NCBI RefSeq assembly: GCF_007859855.1
Contig: NZ_SJPK01000001.1
Location: forward strand, 1-64,000
Source of the DNA: Allorhodopirellula solitaria
Lineage (GTDB): Bacteria > Planctomycetota > Planctomycetia > Pirellulales > Pirellulaceae
DNA length: 64,000 bases
Direction of reading: 5' to 3'
Of the stretch, positions 36,736 to 46,980 are shown one piece after another; the stretch's first letter is position 1, and each line of letters starts with the position of its first letter. Below the pieces are notes generated by a model that was not told where the DNA came from, made no database searches, and worked only from the letters and a program-made list of their open reading frames with translations. The position numbers and the translations under genes are program-made.

Positions 36736-38172
36736 TCAGCTCGAAAACCCGATGCCGTGGTAATCAAAACCATAATCGGAGAGCGACATGTCCTTAAGCA
36801 GATTACGGCCGTCGAAGAGGAAGGCAGGCTTCTTCATGCCGTCATGAATCCGCTGGAAATCCGCTTCTCTGAACTCGTCCCATTCCGTTAGCAGCGCGAC
36901 AGCATGGGCGTCGCTCGAAGCAACGTGGATGTCTGAGACGATCTCCACGTTCTCAGCCAATAGTTTCGCGGAGGTCGCGTTGAGCTCGGCGTCACCGTTG
37001 CGCATCGCGTCGGTGAGCTCACGGCGAATATGCTCGGGGCTGACGCGAGGGTCATAGATGCTGAGCTTGGCCCGTTCCCGCAGCAGGTCACGACAAACAT
37101 AGATCGCAGCCGACTCGCGAGTGTCGTTGGTATCTTTCTTGAAAGCAAATCCCCAGATCGCAATCTTCTTATCCGACACGGTATTGAAGAGCGTGCGAAC
37201 GATCCGGCTGACGAATCGACTCTTCTGATAGTCGTTCATTTTGACAACCTGCTCCCAGTACTCAGCGACCTCGGGCAAACGAAAATACTCGCACAGGTAG
37301 ACCAGGTTGAGAATATCTTTCTGAAAGCACGAACCACCGAAACCAACCGATGCTTTCAAGAACTTGGGGCCGATCCTCGAGTCCATTCCGATCGCAGCGG
37401 CAACCTCATCGACATCGGCTTCGGTGGCTTCACAGAGAGCGGAGATGGAATTGATCGACGAGACTCGCTGCGCAAGGAAGGCGTTGGCGGTGAGCTTCGA
37501 CAGTTCGCTGCTCCACAGGTTCGTCGTCAGCAACCGTTCGGGAGGAACCCAGTTGGCGTAGACCTCGACGAGGGCATCGATCGCAGATTGGCTCTCGCCT
37601 CCAATCAAAACACGGTCGGGCATGAGCAAATCTTCGATCGCGGTGCCTTCGGCGAGGAACTCGGGGTTGCTCAAGACGTCAAAGGTAGCTCCTGTCGAAA
37701 CCCCGGCCAAAATTGTCTTGATGGCCTGGGCGGTGCGAACGGGCAGAGTTGATTTCTCGACCACAATTTTGTGCCCACGCGCCACCTCGGCGATCTTGCG
37801 AGCACACTTTTCAATGAACTCCAAGTTGGCAGCCCGTCCCGCGCCGACCCCAAAGTGCTTGGTCGGCGTATTGACCGAGATGAAAATCATCTCAGCCTCG
37901 GCGATGGCGGAATCCACTTCTGTCGAAAAGTGCAGGTTCCGGCCGCGACACTCACTGACCACCTCGAGCAAGCCCGGTTCATAAACAGGCAACTCGTCGC
38001 TGTTCCACTGGGCAATCCGGGCCGCATTGATATCCACGACATGGACCTCGATATGAGGGCACTGCTTGGCGATCATCGCCATCGTGGGGCCGCCAACGTA
38101 CCCGGCGCCAATGCAACAAATTTTGCGGATTGAGGAAGGGACCGAAATCGGCTGGTCAACGGTAGCAGACAT
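36736..38172 (-). CDS. ugd: UDP-glucose 6-dehydrogenase
   Basis: 478 residues, the length of the eukaryote-like form rather than the ~390-residue form of many bacteria. The Rossmann motif GAGYVGGPT (about 22-30), INTPTK-type [29 protein letters not shown] and GGSCFQKDI with the catalytic cysteine near 281 are all present. The second domain follows with [14 protein letters not shown]. It oxidises UDP-glucose to UDP-glucuronate with 2 NAD, feeding acidic exopolysaccharide or nucleotide-sugar pathways. No other sugar gene is adjacent. Confidence 0.93.
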   Translation of the reverse strand: MSATVDQPISVPSSIRKICCIGAGYVGGPTMAMIAKQCPHIEVHVVDINAARIAQWNSDELPVYEPGLLEVVSECRGRNLHFSTEVDSAIAEAEMIFISVNTPTKHFGVGAGRAANLEFIEKCARKIAEVARGHKIVVEKSTLPVRTAQAIKTILAGVSTGATFDVLSNPEFLAEGTAIEDLLMPDRVLIGGESQSAIDALVEVYANWVPPERLLTTNLWSSELSKLTANAFLAQRVSSINSISALCEATEADVDEVAAAIGMDSRIGPKFLKASVGFGGSCFQKDILNLVYLCEYFRLPEVAEYWEQVVKMNDYQKSRFVSRIVRTLFNTVSDKKIAIWGFAFKKDTNDTRESAAIYVCRDLLRERAKLSIYDPRVSPEHIRRELTDAMRNGDAELNATSAKLLAENVEIVSDIHVASSDAHAVALLTEWDEFREADFQRIHDGMKKPAFLFDGRNLLKDMSLSDYGFDYHGIGFSS

Positions 38173-38291
38173 GAGGCTGGGTCGGAGCAGTACGGCAATG
38201 GTGGAAACGGGAACGCGGTGAATGTAATGCTTTCACGCTGCCACGTCGAACGGGGGGAAAGGCGAGGAATTACCGCACCGTGCTCAGCGAG

Positions 38292-41200
38292 CTACGAAAC
38301 CGACAAAGCTCGAACCTGGTCGACTGTGGGCGGATCACAGATCCGAAACTTGGTCGTACGACCATCCGCATCGTCGTAAAGAATCATCGTGGCGGGTGAT
38401 AATTCCGATGCGGCGGGTGAATCGATCAGCAGTGACGAATCCGCTGCGTTGATCGGCCCGAGTAATCGCAGCTCCAGATCATTCTGGCTTTGGCGTGGCA
38501 ACCACCTCGTGAAGACCTCGGCCGAGGGCAGCGTGACGATCACGAACACCCCCACAGTCGGACCGTCGCGGAGCACGGCTTGAAACGCTTTGCTACCACT
38601 CTGCTTGCTCGCAGAATCGAGAGAAAAGTCCAACGATTCATTTTGTCGCAGATCGCGGAGCCGATCGAGTGCATCGACGACAACGAGTATCATTTCCCCG
38701 TTGTCCTCGACCAACTCCGGCTCATCCTGTGGAGCACCGTCGTCGTGCCCGGAGCCTTCCCGGGCTGGGCCGTCGACCGGTTCGGCAGGATTGTCCGACG
38801 ATCCCGCCGGAGCATCCAACGAGAACGTGCCCGTGAAACGGGATTGTGCGGGCGGGCCCGACAGTCCCCCATCGGCTTCGCGTCCGGACTCTTTAGCAAT
38901 TCTCCCCGCGACGAGATTCGCCAGTCGGATCATCTGTGTTTCACTGTCTCGGTTGCGAACCCTCTTGGCCTCAATCCCGGAGGCATCGATCCATCCGGCA
39001 ATGGATTGCCCATCATCGGCGCGGGAGCCATCGAAGACGACGATGGATAAATCGGGCGTCCGGCGGAGCGCCGAGGCGATGAATGCACTGAGGATACTGA
39101 CGCGCATTTTGGGATTGGCAACGACGACAGCGCTGCGACCGGCGTCGGCTTGGAACCGCAACGTGGTCGGCGGTCCGAGCGAGACAGCTTCACCGAGCAG
39201 CCCCGCGACCTTGTCAGCCGGACTCAGCGATGCCAGGGCAGCGCCGGTCAGTTCGTTGCTAAATCGACTCGGCCGATTGCCTTCAAAGACGATCGGCGGC
39301 CCCAGTGATTCGCGATAGGCGTCGTCACGTGCAACGATTTCTTCGAGCATCGCTGCGTGATCGGCTTGCCCCAACCAGGCGACCTGGAACGGATGATTTC
39401 CTTCCAGCAATCCGCTGGCGTCGTTGTAGATCGCCTCCCCCGGACGCGACAGCAATCTCGCCGCAGTATTGTCCTCCGATAGAATCAAGGCGGCATCGGA
39501 ATCGCTGCACTGCATCGCGATGCGCACCGCCATCTGCCCCAAAGTCGCGCGCGGCAAACTGTTCGCCCCCGCGAGCGATTGGCTGCTCAGGACCACATGG
39601 ATGCCGAACGAACGCCCCTGCCGGACCAACCGATCCAGCAACGCCGTGCATTCCGCGGCCAAGGCATCGTCACGCGTGAACAACTCTTGGAATTCGTCGA
39701 TCACGAGCATGATTCGCGGCATGCTCGAGGCGGCAGACTCCGCTGGGGATTCTGAGTTGGCCTGGCAGCGTCGACCGCGATACTCGGCAAGCTCTTGGAC
39801 CCCCGCCTCTCGAAATGCTTCCCCCCGAGAAGCCAACTCGGCATCGAGCCGCTGCAGCAGGCTGCGACCAAACTCGCGTTCGCTCTCGATACCGATCACA
39901 CGAGCGTGAGGCAGTTTCGCGTCGGCGTAGACTTTGAACTCGACCCCTTTCTTGAAATCGAGCAAATAGAACTGCAATTGATCCGGTGAGTACTCGGCGG
40001 CGCCAGCAGTGATGATGCTATGCAGCAGCGTGCTCTTTCCCGAACCGGTTTTACCGGCGATCAAAACGTGCTGGCGAACACCTTCACCGAGCTGCAGGCG
40101 GCGGGTCCGTCCGGCCCCTTGGCTGCCGATCGTGATCGCGAGTCCTGCCGCCGTCGACTCGGTTTGGCCTTGGACCGGGACAGCCTCGCCAGGCAGCAGC
40201 GACTTCAGTTCCAGCACGACCCGAGAAGCTTCGAGAGCACTTCTGCCGATGCGGCGAATCATCGGTTCGCGGGTCTCGGCCGTCGGTGGCGGAGCGGGCC
40301 AGAACTCGAGGTCGTCGATGCCCTCATAATCACAGTACCAGTGATCGTCGCGGTTCTCGATTCGCAGCAGCTTGTCGCTCTGGATCGGCGGCATATCGGC
40401 CGGCCACGTCTTGCCTTGCTCGAGCACCAAAATCACGAACACACCGCATCTCCCTCCGCTTTGAATCAATGAATTCAAGTGCATGTAGGATTCGCGCGAC
40501 AACCCATCGGGAAAACCTACCGCAGCGATCGCGTGATAGGGCTCGGCGAGTGAACCGGCGACTTCGTTGTAGTCTTCAATGCGTTCGAATCGATCACGCA
40601 GACTTGCCTGCAGGACATCTTCGACATGGTGGGTCAGTTCGGCGAGCCGCTGCGTGATCTTGTCACTGGTCGTCCACACACGGTGATGGATCAACGATGG
40701 GTCATGATCGGCCAAGGCCATAAAACTCGCGAAATGCTGCCCACGGCTGTTGGCATCAATCAAGGTGACCTTGGCTTGGCCCGGCGAGGCGCTGCTGAGC
40801 AACCGCCACAGCACTTGATGGGCGATCGCGATCGCATCATCGAGTTTCTGCGGCGGCGTATCGATCAGCACCCCCGAATGGCAGCGGCGATGGATCACCA
40901 GGGGCATCGTGTCGGGGATCTCAATCTTCGAAAGAATGTCCGCCTCATCGGGTGCATCGCCCTGATGCGTGTACCCGAGGGCCTTGTCAAATTTCCCTTT
41001 GAGTCGGTTTCCCAATCGCAGTTGCCCCAAGGGTAGGAAATCAATGTTGCGATGCGTGTCTGCTGGCGACGTCACGAGCTGTTCCCAGGACGGGAATCGG
41101 CATTGGACCAAGTCGTTTGCGGCGGCGATGCGATCCATCCCACGCCGCAGGCCAGACTCCAATCTCGCCGACAAGGAGGCCAGGGTGTGCTGGTGCTGTT

Positions 41201-42422
41201 GCTGCGTTCTCGCTCGCGTCTGGCCGGCCACTTCCTTGTTCTGATCGATCACTTGCGTGATATTGGAATCAATCGTTTCGGCGCGCTCCCGCATCGTCCG
41301 CTGGAGAGTGGCAAAACCGCTACGGAACTGCGCGTCGATGCGGTCGACCTGGCCTTGGAGCTTGGTCTGCTCGGCGGTTTGAGCAGCATCGAGTTTCTGC
41401 TGCATATCAGCGATCTGATCGCGTTTCCAGCGTGCGGCTTCGGCGAGATGTGCCTTGCGCCGTTGGCGCAGTTCGTGAGCAGCTTCCTCTGCCTGTTTTT
41501 TGGAGATCGCCCGCGCTCGCTCGGCAGCAGTCTCGGCGGTATGGCGGATGCGTTCGGCGAGCGGGTGCAGCTTCCGCGTCATCTTGCGGAGCGGAAAGAG
41601 CAGGATGGCGTACACCACAAAACCCAGCGTACCGGCGACCGCGACCAATCCTAACAGCCACCAAATCAGGGGCTGTGGCTGGATCGCCAACATGATGACA
41701 GCCCCGATGGCGATGAACACCGCTACCGCTCCGGGAAGATAAAATGAATCGACGACTTTGGACGCAAATCCACTCTGCATGTCCACCGTAACGGCCTTCA
41801 CCCGGCGGTTTTGACGACCGATCAGATCGACGGCGTCGCGCACCGACGCTGGCTCTGACTCACCGAACTCAGCGTAGGGGTCTTCGGGAAAGGTGACCTC
41901 GAGCAATTGATCGAGTCGGCGGAGCGTCAGGGCGCGTGACCACTCGAGATCCTTGTCGCCGGCTGCGAGAGCTTCATCGAGCAGCCGTGATTCGGCGGCC
42001 TGTTGCTTTTTAGGCTGTACTTTACGCTGTTTGTACTGATGCTCGATCGCAAACAACCGTTTCTCGTACTTGCCATCGATCACGGCGGTCTGATCGGCGG
42101 AGGCCTTGCGATACTTGATTCGTGTCCGCAGCAACTGGTCGCGGGTTTGGATCGAAGCGGTTTCGTAGGCCGTGATCGCTTTTTCCTGTTCGTCATCCCA
42201 CTGCCGCAACGTGCTTTGGCGGTCTTTCTGGCAGTTGAGCGTGACTTCCGAAAGCTGCTCGGCGAGCTGGCGTTCGAGGTCGTGGTGTTGAGCCGATTGG
42301 TCGCTGAGCAGACGCTGGTGTTCATTGCGCGACTCAGACACCCTGCCGACAAAGCCATCGATCAATCGCCGCTGACGGGCGGGATCAAAAAGGAATGTGG
42401 GTGCAACGGATGAATCATTCAT
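38292..42422 (-). CDS. Giant coiled-coil, membrane-anchored FtsK/SpoIIIE-like ATPase
   Basis: 1376 residues from the ATG at 42422 (MNDSSVAPT). A charged coiled-coil region (about 20-190) is followed by two membrane helices (about 230-280), a second long coiled coil (290-430), an FtsK-type ATPase with Walker A LIAGKTGSGKSTLLHS (about 788) and Walker B IMLVIDEFQELF (about 905), and a second, degenerate ATPase-like C-terminal module with IVVFDGS and ILVVVDAL. The tandem ATPase arrangement recalls EssC/FtsK-SpoIIIE proteins of type VII secretion, but no WXG100 protein is visible nearby. Cargo could be DNA or protein. It is divergent from the TM2-like gene. Confidence 0.8.
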   Translation of the reverse strand: MNDSSVAPTFLFDPARQRRLIDGFVGRVSESRNEHQRLLSDQSAQHHDLERQLAEQLSEVTLNCQKDRQSTLRQWDDEQEKAITAYETASIQTRDQLLRTRIKYRKASADQTAVIDGKYEKRLFAIEHQYKQRKVQPKKQQAAESRLLDEALAAGDKDLEWSRALTLRRLDQLLEVTFPEDPYAEFGESEPASVRDAVDLIGRQNRRVKAVTVDMQSGFASKVVDSFYLPGAVAVFIAIGAVIMLAIQPQPLIWWLLGLVAVAGTLGFVVYAILLFPLRKMTRKLHPLAERIRHTAETAAERARAISKKQAEEAAHELRQRRKAHLAEAARWKRDQIADMQQKLDAAQTAEQTKLQGQVDRIDAQFRSGFATLQRTMRERAETIDSNITQVIDQNKEVAGQTRARTQQQHQHTLASLSARLESGLRRGMDRIAAANDLVQCRFPSWEQLVTSPADTHRNIDFLPLGQLRLGNRLKGKFDKALGYTHQGDAPDEADILSKIEIPDTMPLVIHRRCHSGVLIDTPPQKLDDAIAIAHQVLWRLLSSASPGQAKVTLIDANSRGQHFASFMALADHDPSLIHHRVWTTSDKITQRLAELTHHVEDVLQASLRDRFERIEDYNEVAGSLAEPYHAIAAVGFPDGLSRESYMHLNSLIQSGGRCGVFVILVLEQGKTWPADMPPIQSDKLLRIENRDDHWYCDYEGIDDLEFWPAPPPTAETREPMIRRIGRSALEASRVVLELKSLLPGEAVPVQGQTESTAAGLAITIGSQGAGRTRRLQLGEGVRQHVLIAGKTGSGKSTLLHSIITAGAAEYSPDQLQFYLLDFKKGVEFKVYADAKLPHARVIGIESEREFGRSLLQRLDAELASRGEAFREAGVQELAEYRGRRCQANSESPAESAASSMPRIMLVIDEFQELFTRDDALAAECTALLDRLVRQGRSFGIHVVLSSQSLAGANSLPRATLGQMAVRIAMQCSDSDAALILSEDNTAARLLSRPGEAIYNDASGLLEGNHPFQVAWLGQADHAAMLEEIVARDDAYRESLGPPIVFEGNRPSRFSNELTGAALASLSPADKVAGLLGEAVSLGPPTTLRFQADAGRSAVVVANPKMRVSILSAFIASALRRTPDLSIVVFDGSRADDGQSIAGWIDASGIEAKRVRNRDSETQMIRLANLVAGRIAKESGREADGGLSGPPAQSRFTGTFSLDAPAGSSDNPAEPVDGPAREGSGHDDGAPQDEPELVEDNGEMILVVVDALDRLRDLRQNESLDFSLDSASKQSGSKAFQAVLRDGPTVGVFVIVTLPSAEVFTRWLPRQSQNDLELRLLGPINAADSSLLIDSPAASELSPATMILYDDADGRTTKFRICDPPTVDQVRALSVS

Positions 42423-42646
42423 AACGCTCGATTCTAACCGACGGCCAATCCGCAAGTGGGGGCCAGCCCGAGATGCCTGGGCGTTTTAGGATTATTTTGG
42501 GCTGATCCGGCGACACGCAGATTTCCCGGCTAGCTGTTGACGGATTGGCTTGGCTATCGCTGCGGTCGAATATTTCGCACAATGTCTGCACCACCCCATG
42601 GCGTTTCCTTCCTCCGCCGCATTTTCCCGAACCGCTTCGATCACTC

Positions 42647-43381
42647 ATGGCCTCACGCTCTCGGACTTCCCCACCCGCTGCCCCAGATGCGGCCACCCGT
42701 GAAACGGCCAAAGCTGGCGATCGCGGCGATACGACATCGCCCGAAAGCGGCAGTTCGGCTGGCAAATCCGAGCAATCCGGCGAGAGCAAAGGTGCCAACC
42801 AGATTGAAATGTCACCGAACGTGCTCAACGGCGAGACGCTGATCGAGGTCGACGGCATCGAGGTCGACCTGCGCAACCGGTACTTCGCCGCCTTGTTAGC
42901 GTGGTTGATTCCAGGTGCGGGGCATTTCTACCAAGGTCGTCGAGCCAAGGCCATTCTGTTTCTGCTCTGCGTGCTGTCGACGTGGTTCATCGGTTTTTCC
43001 CTGGGCGGACGCAACGTGGTTTACGCCTCCTGGCAACCCGGTGACCGTCGCTGGCACTATTTCCTGCAAGCCGGCGTAGGCGTGGCAGCATTGCCCGCCC
43101 TGATACAAGGCGATCGCATGCGCAAGAGCACCGACCCGCGCGGCCGCACCGTGGACAGCTACGAGCCGCTGTGGAACGGATACATGGCGCCTCCTCACCG
43201 CCCTGTCCTGGAGGGCGAAGCCGACCAAGTGGCTGCGTGGTACGCCCGACGAGGCAGTGGCTACGAAATGGGGACCTGGTTCACGATGATCGCCGGGTTA
43301 CTCAATATTCTCATCATTTACGATGCTTTTGGGGGGCCGCTGGCGGTCCCGATCAGTGGCAAACGCAAGGCTGAAAAATAA
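42647..43381 (+). CDS. Membrane protein with TM2-like motif (DUF6677-like)
   Basis: 244 residues from the ATG at 42647. The first 60 are Ser/Glu/Gly-rich and disordered. Then LLAWLIPGAGHFYQGRRAKAI, the glycine-rich turn typical of TM2-type helical hairpins, and about four helices in total. Function unknown; such proteins are common in planctomycetes next to envelope genes. Confidence 0.65.
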   Translation: MASRSRTSPPAAPDAATRETAKAGDRGDTTSPESGSSAGKSEQSGESKGANQIEMSPNVLNGETLIEVDGIEVDLRNRYFAALLAWLIPGAGHFYQGRRAKAILFLLCVLSTWFIGFSLGGRNVVYASWQPGDRRWHYFLQAGVGVAALPALIQGDRMRKSTDPRGRTVDSYEPLWNGYMAPPHRPVLEGEADQVAAWYARRGSGYEMGTWFTMIAGLLNILIIYDAFGGPLAVPISGKRKAEK

Positions 43382-43497
43382 ATTTGACGCTTCCTTGCGG
43401 GGAAAAATTTGTGAAACCGCGTTTGGTCAAGTAGAATTATCTACTCTAACTCCTCGATTTCGATCCATCTCCCCCTCTTTTCACGCGGATCACTGCG

Positions 43498-44400
43498 ATG
43501 CGACGCACTGCCTTTCCCTCTGCCCGTACCCTGTTTTTGCCCGCCATGATCGCGATGAGCGCCATGGTCCTGTCGTCCGTCACTGTTCGCACGGTGTCCG
43601 CCGGAGGCAATGAAACCGCAGACCGTGCCGCGCTATTTGCTGCGATGGATGCGGGGCAAGTCGAAGCGGAATTCATTCCACTCAGCCCTGCCCGCGCCAA
43701 CCTGCTCGTCAAGAATCTCACCGAAAAACCACTCCGCATCGAGATGCCAAAGACCTTCGCCGGTGTCCCCGTTAACGCTCAAATGATGGGCGGAATGGGC
43801 GGCGGCATGGGTGGCATGGGCGGTGGTATGGGCGGCGGCATGGGTGGTGGTATGGGCGGCGGCATGGGTGGCGGTGGCCAATCCATGGGCGGTGGAATGG
43901 GAGGCGGTATGGGCGGCGGCATGGGCGGCGGCATGGGAGGTATGGGCGGCGGCATGGGTGGCATGGGCGGCGGCATGGGAGGCGGTATGTTCACCGTCAA
44001 ACCAGGACGCACGCACAAGATGGCACTCAGCACAGTCTGCCTCGAACACGGCAAGCCCGATCCCACCCCGCGAATGAAGTACGCCATCGTGCCGCTCGAA
44101 CAGGTCACCAAAGATCCCGCCGTTGCTCTGATCTGCAACGCCGTCGGCAGCGGTCAAGTCGCCCAGAACACCGCTCAAGCAGCCGCATGGAATTTGACCG
44201 ATAATCTGAGCTGGAACGAACTCGCCCGCAAAAATCGCGTCGAGAACACCTACACCGGCAACATCCCCTACTTCTCGCAACTCGAATTGCGGGCCGCCAT
44301 GGCCGTCGTCGCCGAAGCGAAACGCGCCACCGAGGATGAGTCTTCCTCGAGTGAATCGGGATCGAGCGAATCGATGTCGAGCGATCACGTCTCGTCCTAA
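43498..44400 (+). CDS. Secreted protein with a Gly-Met tandem-repeat core
   Basis: 300 residues. Signal peptide (about 1-35), a folded N-terminal segment AEFIPLSPARANLLVKNL, then about 68 residues made almost only of GGGM/GGM units (97-165), a second folded segment beginning FTVKPGRTHKMALSTVCLEHGKPDPTPRMKY, and a Ser/Glu-rich tail. The repeat could be flexible linker, metal-binding (methionine thioethers bind Cu(I)) or adhesive. A TonB or secretion signal is not evident. The PII gene starts 15 bases after its stop. Confidence 0.8.
   Translation: MRRTAFPSARTLFLPAMIAMSAMVLSSVTVRTVSAGGNETADRAALFAAMDAGQVEAEFIPLSPARANLLVKNLTEKPLRIEMPKTFAGVPVNAQMMGGMGGGMGGMGGGMGGGMGGGMGGGMGGGGQSMGGGMGGGMGGGMGGGMGGMGGGMGGMGGGMGGGMFTVKPGRTHKMALSTVCLEHGKPDPTPRMKYAIVPLEQVTKDPAVALICNAVGSGQVAQNTAQAAAWNLTDNLSWNELARKNRVENTYTGNIPYFSQLELRAAMAVVAEAKRATEDESSSSESGSSESMSSDHVSS
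43786..43989 (+). repeat. In-frame GGN-GGN-ATG tandem repeats coding Gly/Met units
   Basis: About 200 bases of 9- and 12-base units (ggcggcatg, ggtggtatg) encode MGG and MGGG blocks, interrupted once by GGGGQSMGG (around 43867-43893). Synonymous third positions vary between units, so this is not a recent perfect expansion, but length variation by slippage is likely. Confidence 0.85.
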
Positions 44401-44415
44401 CAGCCTTTGGTTTTC

Positions 44416-44736
44416 ATGATACTGATCCAAGCCATCATCCAGCCCATCCGCCTGTCCACGGTCCGTGAGGCGCTCGAGCAAGCTGGATATGGTGAAACCA
44501 TGGCCGGCGATGCGACCGGCTATGGACGCCAACGAGGACAGGTGGCCACGTTTCGAGGCAACGAATATCGCATCGATCTGCTGCGCAAGGTGATCCTCAG
44601 CCTGATCGTCGATGACGATGACGCCGACGAGGTCATCGCAATCATCCGCTCGGCGGCGAAAACGGGCACACAGGGCGAGATCGGTGATGGCAAGATCTTT
44701 ACCATCCCTGTCGCCGAAGCAATCACCATCGGCTGA
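44416..44736 (+). CDS. PII-family nitrogen regulatory protein
   Basis: 106 residues from the ATG at 44416. MILIQAIIQPIRLSTVREAL opens the ferredoxin-like fold; the T-loop reads TGYGRQRGQVATFRGNEYRI and keeps the tyrosine that is uridylylated in GlnB; GEIGDGKIFTIPVAEA is the C-terminal ATP-binding loop. PII proteins sense ATP/ADP and 2-oxoglutarate and bind AmtB or enzymes. Unusually, neither amtB nor glnA is present; instead the gene follows a secreted Gly/Met protein by 15 bases. Confidence 0.9.
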   Translation: MILIQAIIQPIRLSTVREALEQAGYGETMAGDATGYGRQRGQVATFRGNEYRIDLLRKVILSLIVDDDDADEVIAIIRSAAKTGTQGEIGDGKIFTIPVAEAITIG

Positions 44737-44849
44737 AGCGAAGCTGCGATCGAACCCGGTCGATCCGCGGCCACTAATCTGCATGGGGGGCAGGAACCAT
44801 CACGCCGTATGACCCTCCTCGTCAATCGCCTGACGATGCCGACGCACGA

Positions 44850-45359
44850 GTGCCCCGGACACGGAGCCAGCTAATTGTGGCTCGATGCATCGCCGTCTGC
44901 GTTTTCATCACCGCTGGATTCGGGCTGTTCTACAACCTGCCACCTCCGGATTCGCTTCTCAGCGTTAGCGAAGGTGGCCCGATCGACCCGCCGTATTTTC
45001 GGTTTGCCTACTTTTTGATGGCAGCAATCTGCGTCTGCTTCTACTGCGCATTGATCTACCAGAGCACGTGCCTTTGGAAGGGGTTCCCGGGGGCTGCCCG
45101 TGCCATCACGCGAATTTTCGTTGCCGAAGTCGCCTACTTCTTCCTCATCCCAATGCTGTGGATCGTACCGGTGGTTCGCGAAGGTGTCGGACCGGCGATG
45201 GGGATCGCAAACGGCGGCTTGATGGCGCAGTTCCTGATTTTCTTGCCGCTTTGGGCGCCGTTGCTTTTCCGGGCATTTGGTTTGTACGACGCTCAGCAAC
45301 CTCCGCAAACCGAATCTCACGAGGAGACCGAATCTCCAGCAGAGACTGCAACGGGCTGA
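44850..45359 (+). CDS. Small membrane protein of unknown function
   Basis: 169 residues from a GTG at 44850. Four hydrophobic segments are visible: IAVCVFITAGFGLFYNL, FAYFLMAAICVCFYCALIY, VAEVAYFFLIPMLWIVPVV and LMAQFLIFLPLWAPLLF, with a Glu/Thr/Pro-rich tail. No family is recognisable. It lies 113 bases after the PII gene on the same strand. Confidence 0.6.
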   Translation: MPRTRSQLIVARCIAVCVFITAGFGLFYNLPPPDSLLSVSEGGPIDPPYFRFAYFLMAAICVCFYCALIYQSTCLWKGFPGAARAITRIFVAEVAYFFLIPMLWIVPVVREGVGPAMGIANGGLMAQFLIFLPLWAPLLFRAFGLYDAQQPPQTESHEETESPAETATG

Positions 45360-45474
45360 TCGGTGCAGAGCGGTGAGGGGCTCATCCGCAGCGAAAACGT
45401 GGTAGAATATGCCCCAATCACACCGGGGCGGCAGCAACGCCGCCGCTGTGAAATCCCACCCAGGTCCCCTCCCT

Positions 45475-46851
45475 ATGTTCAATCTCACCTCACGCGGCCA
45501 ATCTCACACTTGCAACGGCACGACGCGTCGCGACTTCCTTCAGGTCGGAACGCTCGGCGCGATCAGGCTGGGGCTGCCCCAGTTACTCGCTGCTGCGGAG
45601 CGCGGCGCAGTCGATCCGGCAAGCGAGAAACGCTCGTGCATCATGATTTTCAATCTCGGTGCGCCGAGCCAACTCGACACATTCGACATGAAGCCGGATG
45701 CACCTGCGGAGATTCGAGGTCCCTTCCAGCCGATCTCGACGAAAGGCGATTTTCAGCTATCAGAAATTTTGCCGAGGCATGCCGAGGTCGCTGACAAGTT
45801 CTCAATTGTCCGGTCCTGTCATCATACCGCTGCGGCGGTCCATGACGCGGGTTGGCAGATGATGCAGACCGGCCGTCAGTTCACCGGCGGCGTGAACTTC
45901 CCGCACGCGGGTGCGGTGGTGCAGTACCTGCGAGGTCGGCGCAGCGATTTGCCCGCCCACGTTGTTTTGCCCGAAACCATGGGCCGAGGCGGCGGCAACT
46001 TACCCAACGGACAGGCGGGCGGGTTTCTCGGCAAAGCCTTCGACCCCTTCGCACTGATGGCCGACCCCAGCAAAGAGAATTTCAAGGTTCCCGATCTGTT
46101 ACCGCCATCGACACTCGGCGACATTCGCATCGATCGCCGCCGCCGGATGCGAGCGGCGATCGAAGACCGCATGCGGGAATTCGAGGAAACCGAAACAGCG
46201 AAGTTGCTCGACAAGAATTTCGAAGCTGCCTATCGGCTGATGAACAGCCCGCAGGCGCGTCAAGCATTCGATCTATCGAAAGAACCCACCGCTGTCCGTG
46301 AGCGTTACGGCATGAACCGCTTTGGCCAATGCTGCCTGCTGTCTCGGCGATTGATCGAGGCGGGGGTTCGATTCGTAACCGTCAACACGTTTCTGACCGT
46401 ATTCGACGAGATCACGTGGGACATCCATGGCAGTAAACCCTTCACGACGATCGAAGGGATGAAAAACATCGTCGCGCCGATGTACGATCAAGCCTATTCG
46501 GCGTTGATCGCTGACTTGGACGAACGCGGCATGCTCGACGACACGATGGTTTGTGGATTGGCCGAATTTGGTCGCACGCCCAAGGTGAACCCCGCCGGTG
46601 GCCGCGACCACTGGCCACAATGCTTCTCCTGCACCTTCGCAGGCGGCGGCGTGCAGGGCGGTCGCGCGATCGGCGCCAGCGATCCGATCGGAGGCGTGCC
46701 CGCGGACCGACCGACGAACCCGGGCGAGATCATCGCGACGATCTTCAAGAGCCTCGGACTGGATTTGCACGCCGAGATGCCAGGTCCCGGCGGCCGCCCC
46801 TTCCCACTGGTAGATTTCGGTGTCCGCGAAATCAGCGAATTGTTTGCATAG
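45475..46851 (+). CDS. DUF1501 secreted protein
   Basis: 458 residues from the ATG at 45475. A twin-arginine signal TRRDFLQVGTLGA is followed by SCIMIFNLGAPSQLDTFDMKP, CHHTAAAVHDAGW, the long DRMREFEETETAKLLDKNF helix, FVTVNTF, WDIHG and the C-terminal DDTMVCGLAEFGRTPKVN. DUF1501 proteins belong to the alkaline phosphatase/sulfatase superfamily and pair with DUF1549/DUF1553 cytochrome proteins, as in the next gene. The precise reaction is unknown. Confidence 0.9.
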   Translation: MFNLTSRGQSHTCNGTTRRDFLQVGTLGAIRLGLPQLLAAAERGAVDPASEKRSCIMIFNLGAPSQLDTFDMKPDAPAEIRGPFQPISTKGDFQLSEILPRHAEVADKFSIVRSCHHTAAAVHDAGWQMMQTGRQFTGGVNFPHAGAVVQYLRGRRSDLPAHVVLPETMGRGGGNLPNGQAGGFLGKAFDPFALMADPSKENFKVPDLLPPSTLGDIRIDRRRRMRAAIEDRMREFEETETAKLLDKNFEAAYRLMNSPQARQAFDLSKEPTAVRERYGMNRFGQCCLLSRRLIEAGVRFVTVNTFLTVFDEITWDIHGSKPFTTIEGMKNIVAPMYDQAYSALIADLDERGMLDDTMVCGLAEFGRTPKVNPAGGRDHWPQCFSCTFAGGGVQGGRAIGASDPIGGVPADRPTNPGEIIATIFKSLGLDLHAEMPGPGGRPFPLVDFGVREISELFA

Positions 46852-46980
46852 ACGGCCTCGGGTCACCACCTGGTGGCATGTTCGGTTGGGCGGCGTCCAC
46901 CGTTCGTTCCCGAGCATCGCTACCACACCGAGCTTCCCTCGGTTGCCGCCGCTCATTCCCACCCTACCATCGATAGTTTG

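Noticed and set aside
44416-44736. amtB or glnA partner for PII
   Set aside because: Neighbouring genes are a Gly/Met secreted protein and a four-helix membrane protein with no ammonium-transporter signature.
43633-44784. Minus-strand His/Ala-rich and Pro/Met-rich frames opposite the Gly/Met gene
   Set aside because: Antisense products of the GGN-GGN-ATG repeat; the plus-strand gene has a signal peptide and folded flanks.
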